This document shows, piece after piece, positions 30,596 through 45,590 of a DNA stretch of 64,000 nt (position 1 is the stretch's first letter; every line of letters starts with the position of its first letter). This DNA is from Acanthochlamys bracteata. Taxonomy: Eukaryota; Streptophyta; Magnoliopsida; Pandanales; Velloziaceae. The notes under the pieces were generated by a model that did no database searches, was not told the DNA's origin, and was given only the letters and a program-made list of their open reading frames with translations. The stretch covers positions 2,046,001 to 2,110,000 of the forward strand of contig CM034137.1 of the NCBI GenBank assembly GCA_019914995.1, given 5' to 3'. The position numbers and the translations under genes are program-made.

Positions 30596-32519
30596 GGTTT
30601 ATTATAACACATTAGTGTTATCAAAACATAAAACAAATTTCTCTTCCATTGCTTTATGACATAAGGGATATTTTAGTGCCATTTTCACTAAGCAAAACTC
30701 TACAATGGATGGTGACATGGTAGAAACTATTAGAGCATATTTTAAATTACGCTTCATAATTTCAAGTTGGCTACGTGTCACCATATGATGCTTCGATGTA
30801 TTAGTAGGAACTAGAGTTATAACATCTGGATCTTAATGTTTGATCATGTTCTATTTTTCACAACTTCAACTGAAGGAATATTGGTGGGGATAGAAGAAAC
30901 CATCTCTTACATTGCCTTTTCTATTAGACTCATGTGCTTCAAGTTGAGATTCTATTGTTTGAGGTGAAGATGCTAAAGTTATACCATGTTGAGTAGGTTG
31001 TTCACTTGAATGCACTATTTCGTCCCCCTGGATGCTTGGAGTTTGTGCCAATTGAGATAGAAACACCAATGGCACTAAGGGATCATCATCTTGATATTGA
31101 ACTATATGTCTAACATTTGAAGGAGTAGAAGAGAAAAAGTGTTCAAATTGAAAGCTAGTTTCATCAGTGACAACATGCCGATAAATACGAACTCTTCTTG
31201 TAGCAGGACGGAGACACCTATAATATTTATGTATTGGTCTATATCTAATAAGCATACATTGTTGAGTTGTATGTGCAAATTTATTTTTCGTTGTGTTCTT
31301 GAGATATGGAAAATAATTGCAATAAAAACTCATAAAAGAGCATAGTTATGTGATCTTTGATATAACAAAGTGAAGAAAGAGTCTCCTTTTAACTATGCAC
31401 TTAACACACGATTAATAAGATATACTGTCATAGAAAAAGCTTTCAACCATAAATATATCAGAGTGCTAAAGTGAAATAAAATAGATACTTTAGTTTCCAC
31501 TATGTGCCGATATTTTTTTTCCCAATATCGTTTTACACTAGAGTATGAAGATAAGTTACATTTCTTTTTTAAGATACCATACTTATCAAGATATTCCAAA
31601 CATTCTGTTTTCTAAAATTCTCCACCACCGTCATATCGAAAAATTTTGATTTTTTTAGAAAACTGATTTTCAACCAAATTCTAAAACTTGCAGAACACTA
31701 TATAAGTTCTGATTTCTAAATGCAAAGCATAAAATTAAGTAAATCTAGAAAAATTATCATTAAACATCATAGTACTTATACTTTTGCGTAGATAATACTG
31801 GTGAAGGCTCACATAGATCATAATGAGTACGATCTAATGGAAAAAAAAGTTTTATGTGTAATTATGGTAAAAATTTGATGATAATTCTTTCCCAACTAAC
31901 AGCTACCACAATTCAAAAATTATTTAAACGAGTTAGAAAATGTTATTTCTCCTTTCTTTGATAACTCTAAGATGACTCTATTATGTGGATATCCTAGCCT
32001 TGCATGCTAAATTTTTTCAGATGTTTTACAAATTCGTACAATCGTCAATGCATTATGTCCTCTCTCATCAACCCTATAAAGGTTCCCGCTTCTAACTCCT
32101 ATTGCCAACGCATTTCCATATTATAGATTCTTAACAACAAAACTATTATGTAACAAAATGAAAGCATAATTATTGTTTTCTATAAATCCGCTAATAGAAA
32201 GAAGATTCTCTTTTATATTAGGAACCAACACAATATTATCTAATTTTAACTTAGTTGGTGAAGAATTTAAGACTATATTTTCAATCCGAGTAATGAGAAG
32301 TGCTGCTCTATTACCGATATATATCTTGCCCTTATCATTATCTATGTAAGATTTTTGAAGATTATTAGGGTTGTATGACATATGAGTTATTGCACTTGTA
32401 TCCGAATATCAAGTAGAGTCAACCACATCATTGATTGTGAGTGCCGTCAAGGATTTAGAAATATCTTTAGCTTGATAAACAGAATCAAAGCTCTACCAAC
32501 ACTTTTAATAATTTCTGTA

Positions 32520-33270
32520 GTTTTGTGAATTTAAAATAGGTAAAACAGATAATTCACAGCCACCGTCAAAAATGCCCATGGTGTTTTTCTATAAAAGTAT
32601 CGATTTGATACCTTTTTTTTAGAGAAAAACAAACAGCTTGTTTTGGCTAAAAACATACATTATCAAACAAGCTTTTTACTACTAAATATTTTTCTTTTTA
32701 CAAAAATCGCTAAACAAGCACATCCAAACATGTCCAATATTGCCATTAGTTGATAACTTCAAGAAATACCGATTGTATAATCGTAACTTGAAGCAACACG
32801 GACTAGAACATATGAGTCAATAATGAGCAAGAAAAACTAACTGAAAATTCAGTCAGTAACTTCAAGTAATATCAATTGAATGTTTAGTCGATATTGAGTT
32901 TTCAATACCGAGCAAACCTTTCGTCGGAATTGCTACATCGTTGTCGACAGTACATTCAATTCGTGTTTCTTCAAATTACTGACTAAATTTTCGATTGGTA
33001 AGGACAAATTCGTATCGACTAAAAGTTTAGCCAGTATAGGCTACTAAATGGGTTAAATGCTGATGAAAGTTTTAGTTAGTAAAATAGTAATATACAACCA
33101 ATATTTTTTTCTAATTTAGATTAATTCATTAAAATTAGTCAGCATATACACTATATACTAAACATTCAACCAAATTATATACAATATTCATCATATTCTT
33201 CACTAAAATTATGCACAACCATGAACCATCAAGGTCAACATTCACCAAAATTTATCGTAAAATAGAATGA
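32520..33270. other. Insert-like segment within the antisense Copia, with CACTA-like GTCGGTAA words
   Basis: This segment separates the Copia protease region from gag and encodes neither. Around 32860-33030 it has repeated words such as TCAGTCAGTAAC, TTTAGTCGATATTG, TACTGACTAAATTTTCGATTGGTAA and GTATCGACTAAAAGTTTAGCC. They resemble the subterminal repeats of the CACTA elements at 44.4-48.4 kb. No clear terminal inverted repeat was found. Confidence 0.4.
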
Positions 33271-33779
33271 TTATCTTTTATACAAATCTGATAAAACAGT
33301 TGTACCTCTGGATTTTGATACTGTGAAGTTCCTTGTATTTATTAGAATTCTGATTCCATTTACTATTTTGTGAAGCATGAAGAAACCATGACCATAAGAA
33401 TTGAAGACGCGTCCATTGTAATTTGCACGATCAATGTGACTTTGACTACGATCGTTCCGACCACCTCTATGGCTAATAAAGGCCATTTACTGCTGTAACC
33501 ATTTAGGTTTATTTTTATTGTATGATTTTCCACACAACTCACGCATTCGTAAGGCTGAAAGAAATTGTGAAAATGTTAGAATCGGCAGCTTGCTCAGTTT
33601 GAAATCGATGAATTCAACAAATATATCTCATAATCTTCTAGTAAGCCAACTTAACTTTTCCTCATTATAAACTTCTCTTCCATAGCCGCTAAATTGTAAC
33701 ACACAAATTTGAACTCCTTTAAGAACTCATCAATAATAGAAGAACCCTTTCTGCAGGTGCGGAGTATGGTGAACAAGTA

Positions 33780-34123
33780 TCGTTCACATTCTTTGTTAAC
33801 TTGCACAAAGCTTCTACAAGTACGTTTCACACTTTTTTGGAGGTGTTGAATCTAGTAACTACATATTGAACTTCTAAAACTCTTAAGCCATCCTCTTATC
33901 AAAGCATCTTTCTTAAACCAATTTCCATACGCCGTATTGGAACTTTTAGTTTCGTTCACATTCTTTGTTAACTTGCACAAAGCTTCTACAAGTACGTTTC
34001 ACACTTTTTTGAAGGTGTTGAATCCAGTAACTACATATTGAACTTCTAAAACTCTTAAGCCATCCTTTTATCAAAGCATCTTTCTTAAACCAATTTCCAT
34101 ACGTCGTATTGGAACTTTTAGTT
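33780..34123. repeat. 172-bp direct tandem duplication in Copia gag
   Basis: TCGTTCACATTCTTTGTTAA starts at 33780 and again at 33952. The two 172-bp copies are nearly identical, with a handful of differences such as GCCGTATTGG versus GTCGTATTGG. The unit length is not divisible by three, so the duplication also shifts the gag frame. Confidence 0.92.
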
Positions 34124-34809
34124 TCATCAATGTTGAAATTTTTTTTCAAAAAGAAGGTCATCAAAAAGAAAACGATCAAAGTCTTAATTTATAAAATCTC
34201 CAAAACTTGCTTTCTCTATATAAAATAATTTGTTATTGTTAACTTCGTTGAAACAAAAAGGCCATATTTATGTAAGATTGAAAGATCAATATGGTGATTT
34301 CATCTAAAGTGAGAAAATTATATGACAGCAACGCTACACTGAAGAGATCAAGCAGCGGCAGCACGACATTGAGGAGATCATGGTAGCAACGCAGTAGTTG
34401 AGGTGATTAACGGTGGTGCAGCAGTGAGAGGAAAAAAATAAAAATCAAATTAAAATAATAATACTAAGAAGTGGTGATGTTCTACAAACTCTCTGGTTCT
34501 AATACTATGAAATGATCAAAATTTGAAATTAGAGAATGCTAATGAGGATGAAAACACGTCACTCTTATTATTATCTGTGGTGGATGAGTACAATATTTAT
34601 AAAGAAAAGATTGTCTAATATAGAAAAGAGATAATTATTATAAAAAAGAACATATATGCAAATATAGCTATTGTTGATTATTCGTCATATACTCTGCTTC
34701 CTTATCAATGATATGTTATTAAAGACATGATGTCAATCAATAAACATTAAATCATAAATGTACCCTCATAATAGAAAGAACAAAATTGAAAAGTATGTTC
34801 AAGAGATAT

Positions 34810-35050
34810 AAGTTTTTTGTATCAATAATTGAGGATCTATTAGATTAACATCATGGTCCAATATGTTCTCTAAAATTTTTAAAGTTAAAATAACATAAGA
34901 TCTGAGACAGAGAATAAGACGCATACAAATCAGCTTTTCAAACCCATATTAGATATTATGAGTTCCAAGTCATGCCATTTACTTAACCAATGTATATGCT
35001 ACATTTCATGAACCAACAAATAATATATTGTCTTTATTGGACTATATAAT
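34810..35050 (+). mobile_element. Gypsy reverse-transcriptase fragment, left half
   Basis: The plus strand, with frame changes, matches the Ty3/Gypsy RT core. An IIEDLLD-like piece lies at 34829-34850, then remains of the FSKxDLKSGYHQ block. KSAFQTHIRYYEFQVMPF lies at about 34927-34980, followed by an LHFMN-like stretch and a VFI-like end near 35040. The next RT block is found only after the Copia insertion, from 37727. Confidence 0.75.
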
Positions 35051-37726
35051 TGGGATATATGTAAGATAAATCTAATTATGTAGTTTATATATATTCACAC
35101 GTGTAAATCATATTCATTGATTCTCTAATATTCAATTCTATATTCTACATTTATCTTATCACATAATGTTTCATAGTATTGAGTCAAGTTTATTCTAAAA
35201 CTTCTCTCAATATCTAGTTAATTTTTTTCTTTCAACTATCATCTACGTCATCAATTTCAATCTTCTTCTTCCATATTTTCTTTAAACTTTTTTTACAGAA
35301 AAAAATCTAAATCCTAGCTATCGTCGCCACCGCATCTTCCTCATCTCGCTGTTCGTTTTCTTCACCAGCGTCGTTTCTTCTCCGCTACTTGCCCATTTCC
35401 GCTACTACCGCTGAATCGTTCACCACTGCCGAAATCACTGTAGATGCCGCACTTACTCCATCAGAGATCTCTTCCTCCATCACTCATCATTTTTTGCGTG
35501 ATCTTTCATCTCCTAATCCTCGTTCTTTATGGTCGTTATCGTCTGCTCCATCATATCACCCATCTGTCGTTGCCATTTTTATCTATGTTAATCTTATTAA
35601 CATTACCCATCGTATGCTTTATTTCGCAAGACACTTCACAGGAGTCTATTCTTATCTCTTCCATATAATAGTATGATTTGTACTTTTTGGTACACTTATT
35701 TTGTTATGCTTTTTTCGACTAAACATATGAAATTGACTGCTCAATTAGTGAAGTGGTATTAGTTTCCTCTATTGAACGACATCTTCGCATTTTTTATCCC
35801 GTAGCACGTCGTCATTACACTTCTCGTCATGTCACTTTTCTTAAAAAAATTTCTTACTTTTCGATCTCACTTCCTAACATTCAATTGTTAACAGTGTCAT
35901 ATACTTTTCCATCTAACTCATATGTCCCGTTTTCTAACATCTCTATCGATCCTACTCTATTCTTCTCTCTATTGGTACCGTCTTTTTTTCGACGACACAA
36001 ACACTAGCTCACGAGAATTCTCCACATTCTTTACACACTCATGTTCCACTATCTTCTCCATTATCTGCATCTCTACCACCACCTACTCATCAGTCACAAC
36101 GACCTCACTGACCACTTATTCGTTTTACACTAGGTTGTTCAGGCCAATTGGATAGGTTTGATTTTACTATCCGCATATTATATTATCCACAATTTTATTT
36201 ATTTCTTACTACTATTCATATCATCTGTAAATTTAGCTTACCAAGAGGCAATTTGGTACCTTGAGTAGTGAGTGACGAGAGACAATGGTAAAAGAATTTC
36301 GTGTATTTCAACAGACATATACTCTAGATATAGTTTCATTATCGAAGAGAGTGTAGTTTATTCATTGCAAATAGATTTTTAAGGTTAAATATCGACCTAG
36401 GATCTATTGAGCGACATAAATCTTGTCATATTGTAAGAGGTTTTATTCATAAATATGAAATTAATTATGATGATATATTTACTCATATCATCAAGATGAC
36501 TACCATCGCACACTATTACATATCGTTGTTGTACGTCAGTGGTCTATTTTATCAAATAAATATGAAAAATATATTTTTTTATGATACGTTATCTAAAGTT
36601 ATTTATATGCAGCTATCTTTAGATCTTTCTACTTTATCAGACTTTGTATGTCGTTTTCGTCGTATTTATAGATTCAAATAAGCTCTTAGAGCTATCATTG
36701 AGGCATGTTTTTAGCAAAGTTTTCAAAATTATTTCTTATTTGTGCTGTCCTCACCTAAATGAGTGGATGATACTGTAGACATTTTAGCGATTAAGAAGCG
36801 CATTAATCAATAGTTTCAAATGAAGGATTTTGGTTATTTACGTTATTTTGTTAAATTGGAGATTGCTCAAAGTGTTCGAGGGATTCCTATTTTTCAGCAA
36901 AAATATATTTCTGACATTAATACATCTGCATGTTTATCTGATATATAGTTAGACCGTCGATACCCTTTAGAGTTTCATGTAAAGCTTTGTCTGACAGATG
37001 ATGAGCCTTTCACAGATGCTATTCGGTATAAACGACTAGTCGGTCAACTTGTCTATATATGTATGATTATGTCAGATATTTTTTATGTAGTGAATATTAT
37101 TAGTCAATTCGTTCATGCGCCGCAAATCAACACACTATAGTGCTTTACACATAATTTTCAGATATCTAAACGCACTATTCTTCGCTCTCGTTATATGTCT
37201 TCTTTATTCACTTTAAAATTTCAAGTTTTTATAGATACAGATTGGGCTGATGATCGGACCACTAGACGTCATTACGTATTATTTTACAAAAGCTAAGTAT
37301 AAAGCTATTACTGTAACTACAATAGAGATTATTCACGTACGAAGATTACTTACTGATGTTGGTGTTATATTTCAGGAGCTACTCTTCTTTATTTTGATAA
37401 TCATAGTGCTATTTAGATTGTAAGTAATCCACTTTTCTATGAACAAATAAAACATATTAAAATTAACTATCATTTCGTTTGTGAGCATTTTCTGCCATGA
37501 ATTATTTTTTTATCATATTTGATCTCTACTAATCAACTGATAATTTTTTACAAAGTCGCATTCAATACCGAAATTCAAAGTATTATTGGACAAATTCATG
37601 TTATTTAATCTATCGTGAGTTTAAAGAGGGATATTAGATTTTATTACCGGATTATACGTAAGATAAGTCTATTTATGTAATCTATATGTATTCGTACGTG
37701 TAAACTCTATTCATTGATTCTCTAAT
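35051..37726 (+). mobile_element. Copia retrotransposon, sense, internally deleted, inserted in the Gypsy RT
   Basis: Two LTR fragments, at 35051-35149 and 37630-37726, share GTAAGATAA(A/G)TCTA, CGTGTAAA and TATTCATTGATTCTCTAAT. A decayed primer site (ATAGTATTGAGTC, near 35174) follows the left LTR. After a short 5' part, the integrase end appears at 35790-36000 (RHYTSRHVTFLKKISYFS). RT lies at 36240-37130, with GSIERHK and QMKDFGYLRYFVKLEIAQ at 36820-36873, and RNase H near 37235-37350 (DTDWADDRTTRRH). Most of gag, protease and integrase is deleted. Stops are frequent. Confidence 0.82.
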
Positions 37727-38190
37727 CTACAGCAGAAACTTGCAGGAGCACATTCAGCACATCAAATTGGTTAAGCAAGTGGTTACGAAAATATCTATTT
37801 TGGAAAAAAGGTCAAAGTGCAGCTTTGGAAGATCAGGAGTATCAACAGACCCTTCCAAGATAGAAGCAGTAGTACAGTAGCCAAAACCTATAACTGCTGT
37901 CAAGTCATTTAAGAGGATTCCTTGAACTGACAGGATCTTACAGAAAGTTTATTTTGCATAGAGTTATATGCAAGCCTTGATTGAATTACCTAAGAATAGG
38001 GCGCTCATATGAAATCCAGAGGCTCAGAAAGCGTTTGATACTCTTAAGCAGGTGATGTTGACAGCTCCTATCTACGCACTTCCAGGTTTTACGCAACCTT
38101 TAAAATTGAAGACGGTAGTAGTTTTGGTGTCGGGGCAGTGTTGATGCAAGCTGGAAGGCCAATAGCTTATTATATTAGCAAGGATTCCGG
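37727..38190 (+). mobile_element. Gypsy reverse transcriptase/RNase H fragment, right half
   Basis: Immediately after the Copia 3' LTR, ATCTACAGCAGAAACTTGCA resumes the RT as IYSRNLQEHIQHI. It continues with GVSTDPSKIEAVVQ (near 37840), LRGFLELTGSYRKF (37910-37955), NPEAQKAFDTLKQVMLTAPI (38018-38075), and the RNase H start FGVGAVLMQAGRPIAYYISK (38120-38180). Stops and small shifts break it. Homology ends near 38190. Confidence 0.85.
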
Positions 38191-39005
38191 AGTGAGAGAT
38201 AGAAGAAGTCCAGGTTACTCACCCTTGAATTCTGTTACTCGCCCTTTCCAGGCATCGTTGCTAGCTTCCTCACCTTCGTTTTAGTCTCAAATTACTTTAT
38301 ATATACTTATTTTGTAATTTCAAATAATTTTACATATTTAGTTTTATAAATTATAATTTATTTTCTGTTCACCTTTGCCAAAAGCCTGCGCGGCACAATT
38401 CTAACGCGGAATCACGGCCGTCTCGAATCCTACTAATTAGCTCGAGTTCTAAAGTTCAATGTGTTGCTCTCACGTTTTGTTTTACGTCAGACATAAAATT
38501 AACCAACTTAATCATGCTATAATTTCGATTCACTAATCTGCATGCAAATTGTCAATTACACGTAGGTGATTATGATTTGAATTGTCTCTGTACATAAAAA
38601 TCTACCAACTAATCTTTAAACTACTATTATATATATATATTATATAATATGTAAATCTGTCAAGTGCAAGCAAGCTACTTATAATAAAGAGTGGACTTTG
38701 ACAAAGCCATGAAGATAAGCTTAACTAAACCTGGCATTTTCTTACTACTTCCCTTTTTAACTAATCCAATTATTAGTTGTCATGCAAAACAAAACTTCTA
38801 ACAACAAGCAACCTCAATAGTCAAATCTTTAAACGTGACCACCGCTTCCCTGATAGCAGCTATGTTTGAATTTCTCCCCTCTTGCCAAATCCATGCAGCT
38901 TATAAATACGTGAGTTCTCTGCATGGTCTGTTCTCAAGCTTCCAGCAATCATCTGAAGTTTCTACTTTCTTCTTTGAGCTTGTTGAATCTCTCTAGCTAG
39001 TAATA
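38191..39005. other. Intergenic and promoter of the first peroxidase
   Basis: 38191-38450 follows the Gypsy remnant and may include more element sequence. 38450-39005 is the promoter and leader of the peroxidase gene, with a TATA box at 38901 and a W-box-type core (TTGACT on the minus strand) near 38820. Confidence 0.5.
38901..38908 (+). promoter_or_regulatory. TATA box of the first peroxidase gene
   Basis: TATAAATA lies 98 bp upstream of the ATG at 39006, which leaves room for a leader of roughly 65-75 nt. Confidence 0.65.
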
Positions 39006-40139
<1,134 letters not shown>

Positions 40140-40511
40140 AAATTTTCTTCTTGATGCATGAAGCTTATGAGCTGAAGAAAAATGTTTAGGTGGTTTTGAT
40201 GTGCTTCTGTTTCTTGCTTAATCCGAATTACAAAAGTGTATAATTAATATCTATCTTTTTATTTACTTCTGAATTATTATTTCTACTTGGTTGATTGAAG
40301 TTGTATTTGCTACATGAATTAATCAATAAAGAAGCTTTTGTCTAATTGAAAATTTCGGAGTTTGTTGGTATATACGTACATATAAATCAACTTTATTTGT
40401 TAAATTCAGCCTTATTTTACGTTATCCAAAAAGAATAATTTTACATTAATTACTTAACAAGTATAGCTATGCATTGTTGTACAAGGCTTTAGCCTTTTCT
40501 TTTTTAACTAA

Positions 40512-40750
40512 TTAGGTACCGTTCTGGGTGAGTTTGAACTCTATTTCATTCTAATTTTTTATTATATATTTTTTAATAAATTTTATATATAATATTATAT
40601 AAAATTATTTAAATTTTAAAAAATATTAAAAAAATTATATATTATAAAATTTTGTGCTAATTATTATTTTTTAATATCAAAAAATAAAAAAATCATTTTT
40701 TATATTTTAAAAAAATTATTTTATATATACTCTTAAATATCCGCTTAGTT
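40512..40750. repeat. AT-rich MITE-like element
   Basis: The core (TATATATTTTTTAATAAATT, ATTATATAAAATTATTTAAA) is of the same type as the other AT-rich elements. The ends include TACCGTTCTGGGTGAG on the left and are otherwise degenerate. Confidence 0.4.
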
Positions 40751-42360
40751 TTAGCCTAAAAGCTCAATTTTTAATATACTATCAGAGACGGCCTCCGTGA
40801 GAGTGCTTTAATAAGGATATTCATCATCCGTATACCCTATAAACAGGATACATTATCTTCGTGATAAGGTCTGTACCATATAAAAAGAATTCATCATCTG
40901 AGAGATTTCCAATCCTATAAAAACATTACATTTTTTAATAATAGGGGTTATTTACTATGTAAAGAAGACCCATCCTTCGAGAGAGTGTCATCCAACTCTA
41001 CACTATTATATAAAATTTTGGACCCTCTCTTTCTGTAATTAATTGGTTTTAAGTTACAATTCCCATTTCTAATGTTGTTTAGTGCCGCGCTTCTGCTCTT
41101 ATCCTTTGACGTAAGGGTCTCTACCATGTAAGAAAATCTAACGCAAGTTTGAGATTGCTTATCGATTTCAATAAATTCTTTTTCAAAAAAGTTTTTTTTT
41201 TTAATAAGCACTTTTAAATATCTCTCTATTCTATATAGAAGATGTTAGTTATTATTCAGAAAATAATCTTATGTTAATTAATAAATAACACTATATTGGT
41301 ATACAAGGTCATGAATTCAATGCCCAATTAGTTTTAAGTTATATGTGTAATTCTAACATTAATATTTGAAAAAAAAAAGGTTAAAAGCATACAACGAATG
41401 CAAATATCGAGTATCCCAAATGATCAGATAATTGAACTTTAAAAATATCAAGAAAATCCCAAGCAACTTCTAAAATTTTGATCTGCAGAATATTTTATTA
41501 AAAAAAAAAAGAAGCATGTTTTCTGAGCCATGGAGTCTTTCTGCGAATTTTCTGAGCCTAACTTTTACTTTTCAATTTCCCATAAAATAAAAGATTACAG
41601 CAACTTGTATTCATGAGATACCAAAGAAAGAATAATCTTATTGGATAAGGTCTAACAAAGCTATTCTGCCCATGCAATGGAAAGAAAAAATCCTAGCTAG
41701 CTTCTCTAGACCTAACTTATGCTAATCAAGCTCATGAAACAACGACAACGAAACAAGTTGCATTTGTTTCCTACTGCTTAAAAAAGAGAATTTTATCAGG
41801 CTATCAGCTAAAAGTAAACGCTTGAACAAAAGGAGTTGAACATAAATTCACATGTATGTAAAACCTGGGTGGAAATTTTGCAACAGCTTTCTAGCAATTT
41901 GCCGAAATTAATGGACGACCTTTGGTCTCAAGAGAGTGCATTTTTGCTCATTGGATAACAAGCATGTCATCATCAAAAATTGATAGAACCAAAATTGAAC
42001 AATTATCAGTTCTAAAACAGGACAAAATTTTAAGACAACAAACATTTCTTTACTCAGAAGTCGGCATATAAATTATGTACAGGATCAATTATAAATTATT
42101 TTTCATATGATACTCATGACTTATTTTTTTTATACGTATGTCTTTCTATATATAGTTGGAGTAAAAAGTCTACAAAATGTTGTATATATATAAGAATTAG
42201 AACAAAAAATTTCCCCGCTAATCTTGTCCTGTACGTTAATGGCGCCAAGCTGCCAAGTTTGAAATTTCGGAAGATCCTTAAGCTCCATAAGTCATGCATA
42301 AGCCAAAGCAATTGCTTAACAAGTGTTGAAAATTTTAACCCATCATACTCAAACTAGCAC

Positions 42361-42368
42361 TATAAATT
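42361..42368 (+). promoter_or_regulatory. TATA box of the second peroxidase gene
   Basis: TATAAATT lies 76 bp after the last MITE-free boundary and 83 bp upstream of the ATG at 42444, a position matching the TATA box of the first peroxidase. Confidence 0.6.
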
Positions 42369-42434
42369 CTTACGCTCCCTGCCTTCAATCCATCACCAAG
42401 CAAGTTTGCAAATCATCTATTTGCTTCATCTTAA

Positions 42435-43642
<1,208 letters not shown>

Positions 43643-44424
43643 TTCCGGTGGAGATATGCCGGTGCCATGCATGCATGGCTCTGAAAATAGTTATGACCTT
43701 GTTTCAAGTTTATAACAAGGGTTTATAATTCTGAGTACTATCTATGTTTTTCAGTTTCGAAGTGAGTGTCACAAAAAGCAGAATAAGTTCTGCTTATATT
43801 TGAGGAATAAATCAAAATAAATTTCAATCATTGAGTGTGTAAAAGAATAAATAAGGCCGCGGTACATCCGTCAACAACGTTTACGCTTCAATCTAATTCA
43901 ACTATAATACATTTATGATTTAATTTTATCTTAATCCAATTTAAAGTATGACCAATTTTATTATATAAATAATATACTTCGAATATAGTATTGAACACTA
44001 AAATATTGACAAAAAAACTTGTTCTAATCTAATCTATATTCAAGTAAAAGTATATGCGGTTTGCAAAATTTCTAAATTCTAATTCTACCTTTACATCAAA
44101 CTCCACTTTCGTTAAAAATTTCATTCTAAAATTCACTACATATGTTTAATGGCCATTCTTAGTTTTATTTCTATTAAACTTTATTTTTTAATAACTTTCA
44201 CTTTCACAAAATACTTTTGTGAAGTTTAAGAAACTAAACACACGCTCTATTCTTTGAACCGTGTGGAGGAGATCTTGTGGCTGATAGTGCTTCTTCTAGC
44301 CCATTAATTATAGTCCAGTATAAACGTAAGGCTTCAAAAGAACCCTTTTCCAAAATTTGTCGAATGTGTGTTTGTCTCTTTGACATGTTTCAAAATTGAT
44401 CTTCGCATTCAAAAGTTTACCAAT
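43643..44424. other. Intergenic between the second peroxidase and the CACTA element
   Basis: The first 200 bp probably hold the 3' UTR. From about 43860 to 44240 is AT-rich repetitive sequence with TTTTATTTCTATTAAACTTT-type words like those near 49150 and 54050. No genes seen. Confidence 0.5.
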
Positions 44425-45321
44425 CACTACTACAAATAGCAAATTCACCGACTGAAAATAACAGTCGCAAAGAATCACATTTCAGTCAAAAAAATATACT
44501 ACCGACTGAAAAGAACACAGTCAGAAAACCGTCTGTAAAAGCCGTTCAGTATCTTGTTTACTGACTAACGGAAGAACTCATTCGGTATTCTATAGTAAAA
44601 TACCAACTGAGTCCGTTGAACATAACTTATCCACTGAAAAAAGCATCGGTGAAGTTACAGACTGAAAACCATAATCGTTATTCTTAACTGCTACCTAGTC
44701 GGCAAATATCGGATACAAAAAGGCAATCGATATTTACTGACTACTACTTCAATCGGTAATTTATCGACTATCCATTCATTCCTTAAGTACCAACTGTAGC
44801 AGTATAGTTAGTTAGTAGTCTTCTACCTCTTCTTTAGTCAGTATTTATCGACTACAACAGCTAGTCGGTAATGCCCAACTTATATTACGTGCTTTTTATT
44901 TCGTAAGTCGGTAAACGCCGACTATATATGTTTTCATTCGGCATTGTTTTACATGGAGGCAGCAACAGCTTGTTGCTGTTTTTCATATAACAGTAAGCAC
45001 TCCATTCAACTGAAATTCAACACTAAACATTCACTGTATAAGTTCACCACAAGATTCATTCACCACAACATTAAGTACACAAGTGTCAGAAACAATTAAA
45101 TACTCATGTTCATTTAAATGTTTAAATCAACTATAACTCAGTTTTGATAATAAGTTGCATCGATACATCACCTCATTTTTCATTGAAGATGAAAAAAAGA
45201 AAAACCAATTAAGTCAACCTCTGCTTCCTCTTCATCTCCAAGAACAGAACCACACATGACATCAAGAGTATAGAAATAAACAGAATACGATTATGAAAAA
45301 TGAAAGCATTCCAAATATACA

Positions 45322-45411
45322 TAGCCTTCTACTACTTAAGGCATACCAAATAAGCAAAGCCTTCTTCTACTTAAGGCATAGCCTTCTACTACTTAAGGCA
45401 TACCAAATAAG
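45322..45411. repeat. Short tandem repeat inside the CACTA element
   Basis: AGCCTTCTACTACTTAAGGC appears at 45323 and 45380, and a variant AGCCTTCTTCTACTTAAGGC at 45358. Two of the three copies continue ATACCAAATAAG. Confidence 0.85.
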
Positions 45412-45590
45412 ACATACAAGTGCTAGGGATAGCATCAATTTCTACAAACACAGAATTTATATAAGACACAAGGCTACCTCGTACTCTATATACATTTTTG
45501 CATGAATGAAACTAAATGAACAAATTTTGCTAAGCCATAAGCATATATCTCTTATTCAGCTGAAATTAAATAAGACTAATAAACAAAACA

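Larger units (their letters stand above)
30602..34800 (-). mobile_element. Copia retrotransposon, antisense, 3'-truncated and decayed
   Basis: On the minus strand the order is that of a Copia element. A primer-site-like sequence sits at about 34488-34510 (minus strand TAGTATTAGAACC, close to TGGTATCAGAGCC). Gag pieces lie at 34180-33270 and a protease-type SDTSAITHMSY stretch near 32400. The gag-pre-integrase region is at 32381-32121 (LKLDNIVLVPNIKENLLSIS). Integrase pieces are at 31599-31393 (KYRHIVETKVSILFHF) and 31333-31060 (RPIHKYYRCL, VRIYRHVVTDETSF), and the RT start MVTRSQLEI at 30784. Most of RT, RNase H and the 3' LTR are missing. The 5' LTR should lie between about 34512 and 34800; its outer edge is not resolved. 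Confidence 0.8.

Noticed and set aside
35389..35676. Short plus-strand frames as possible genes
   Set aside because: They lie between a Copia LTR and its integrase remnant and have low-complexity Ser/Thr/Pro composition; treated as element sequence.
38370..38450. Balanced-composition island considered as a tRNA or LTR end
   Set aside because: It cannot be folded by eye into a tRNA with the conserved TTCGA and anticodon positions, and no second LTR copy was found.
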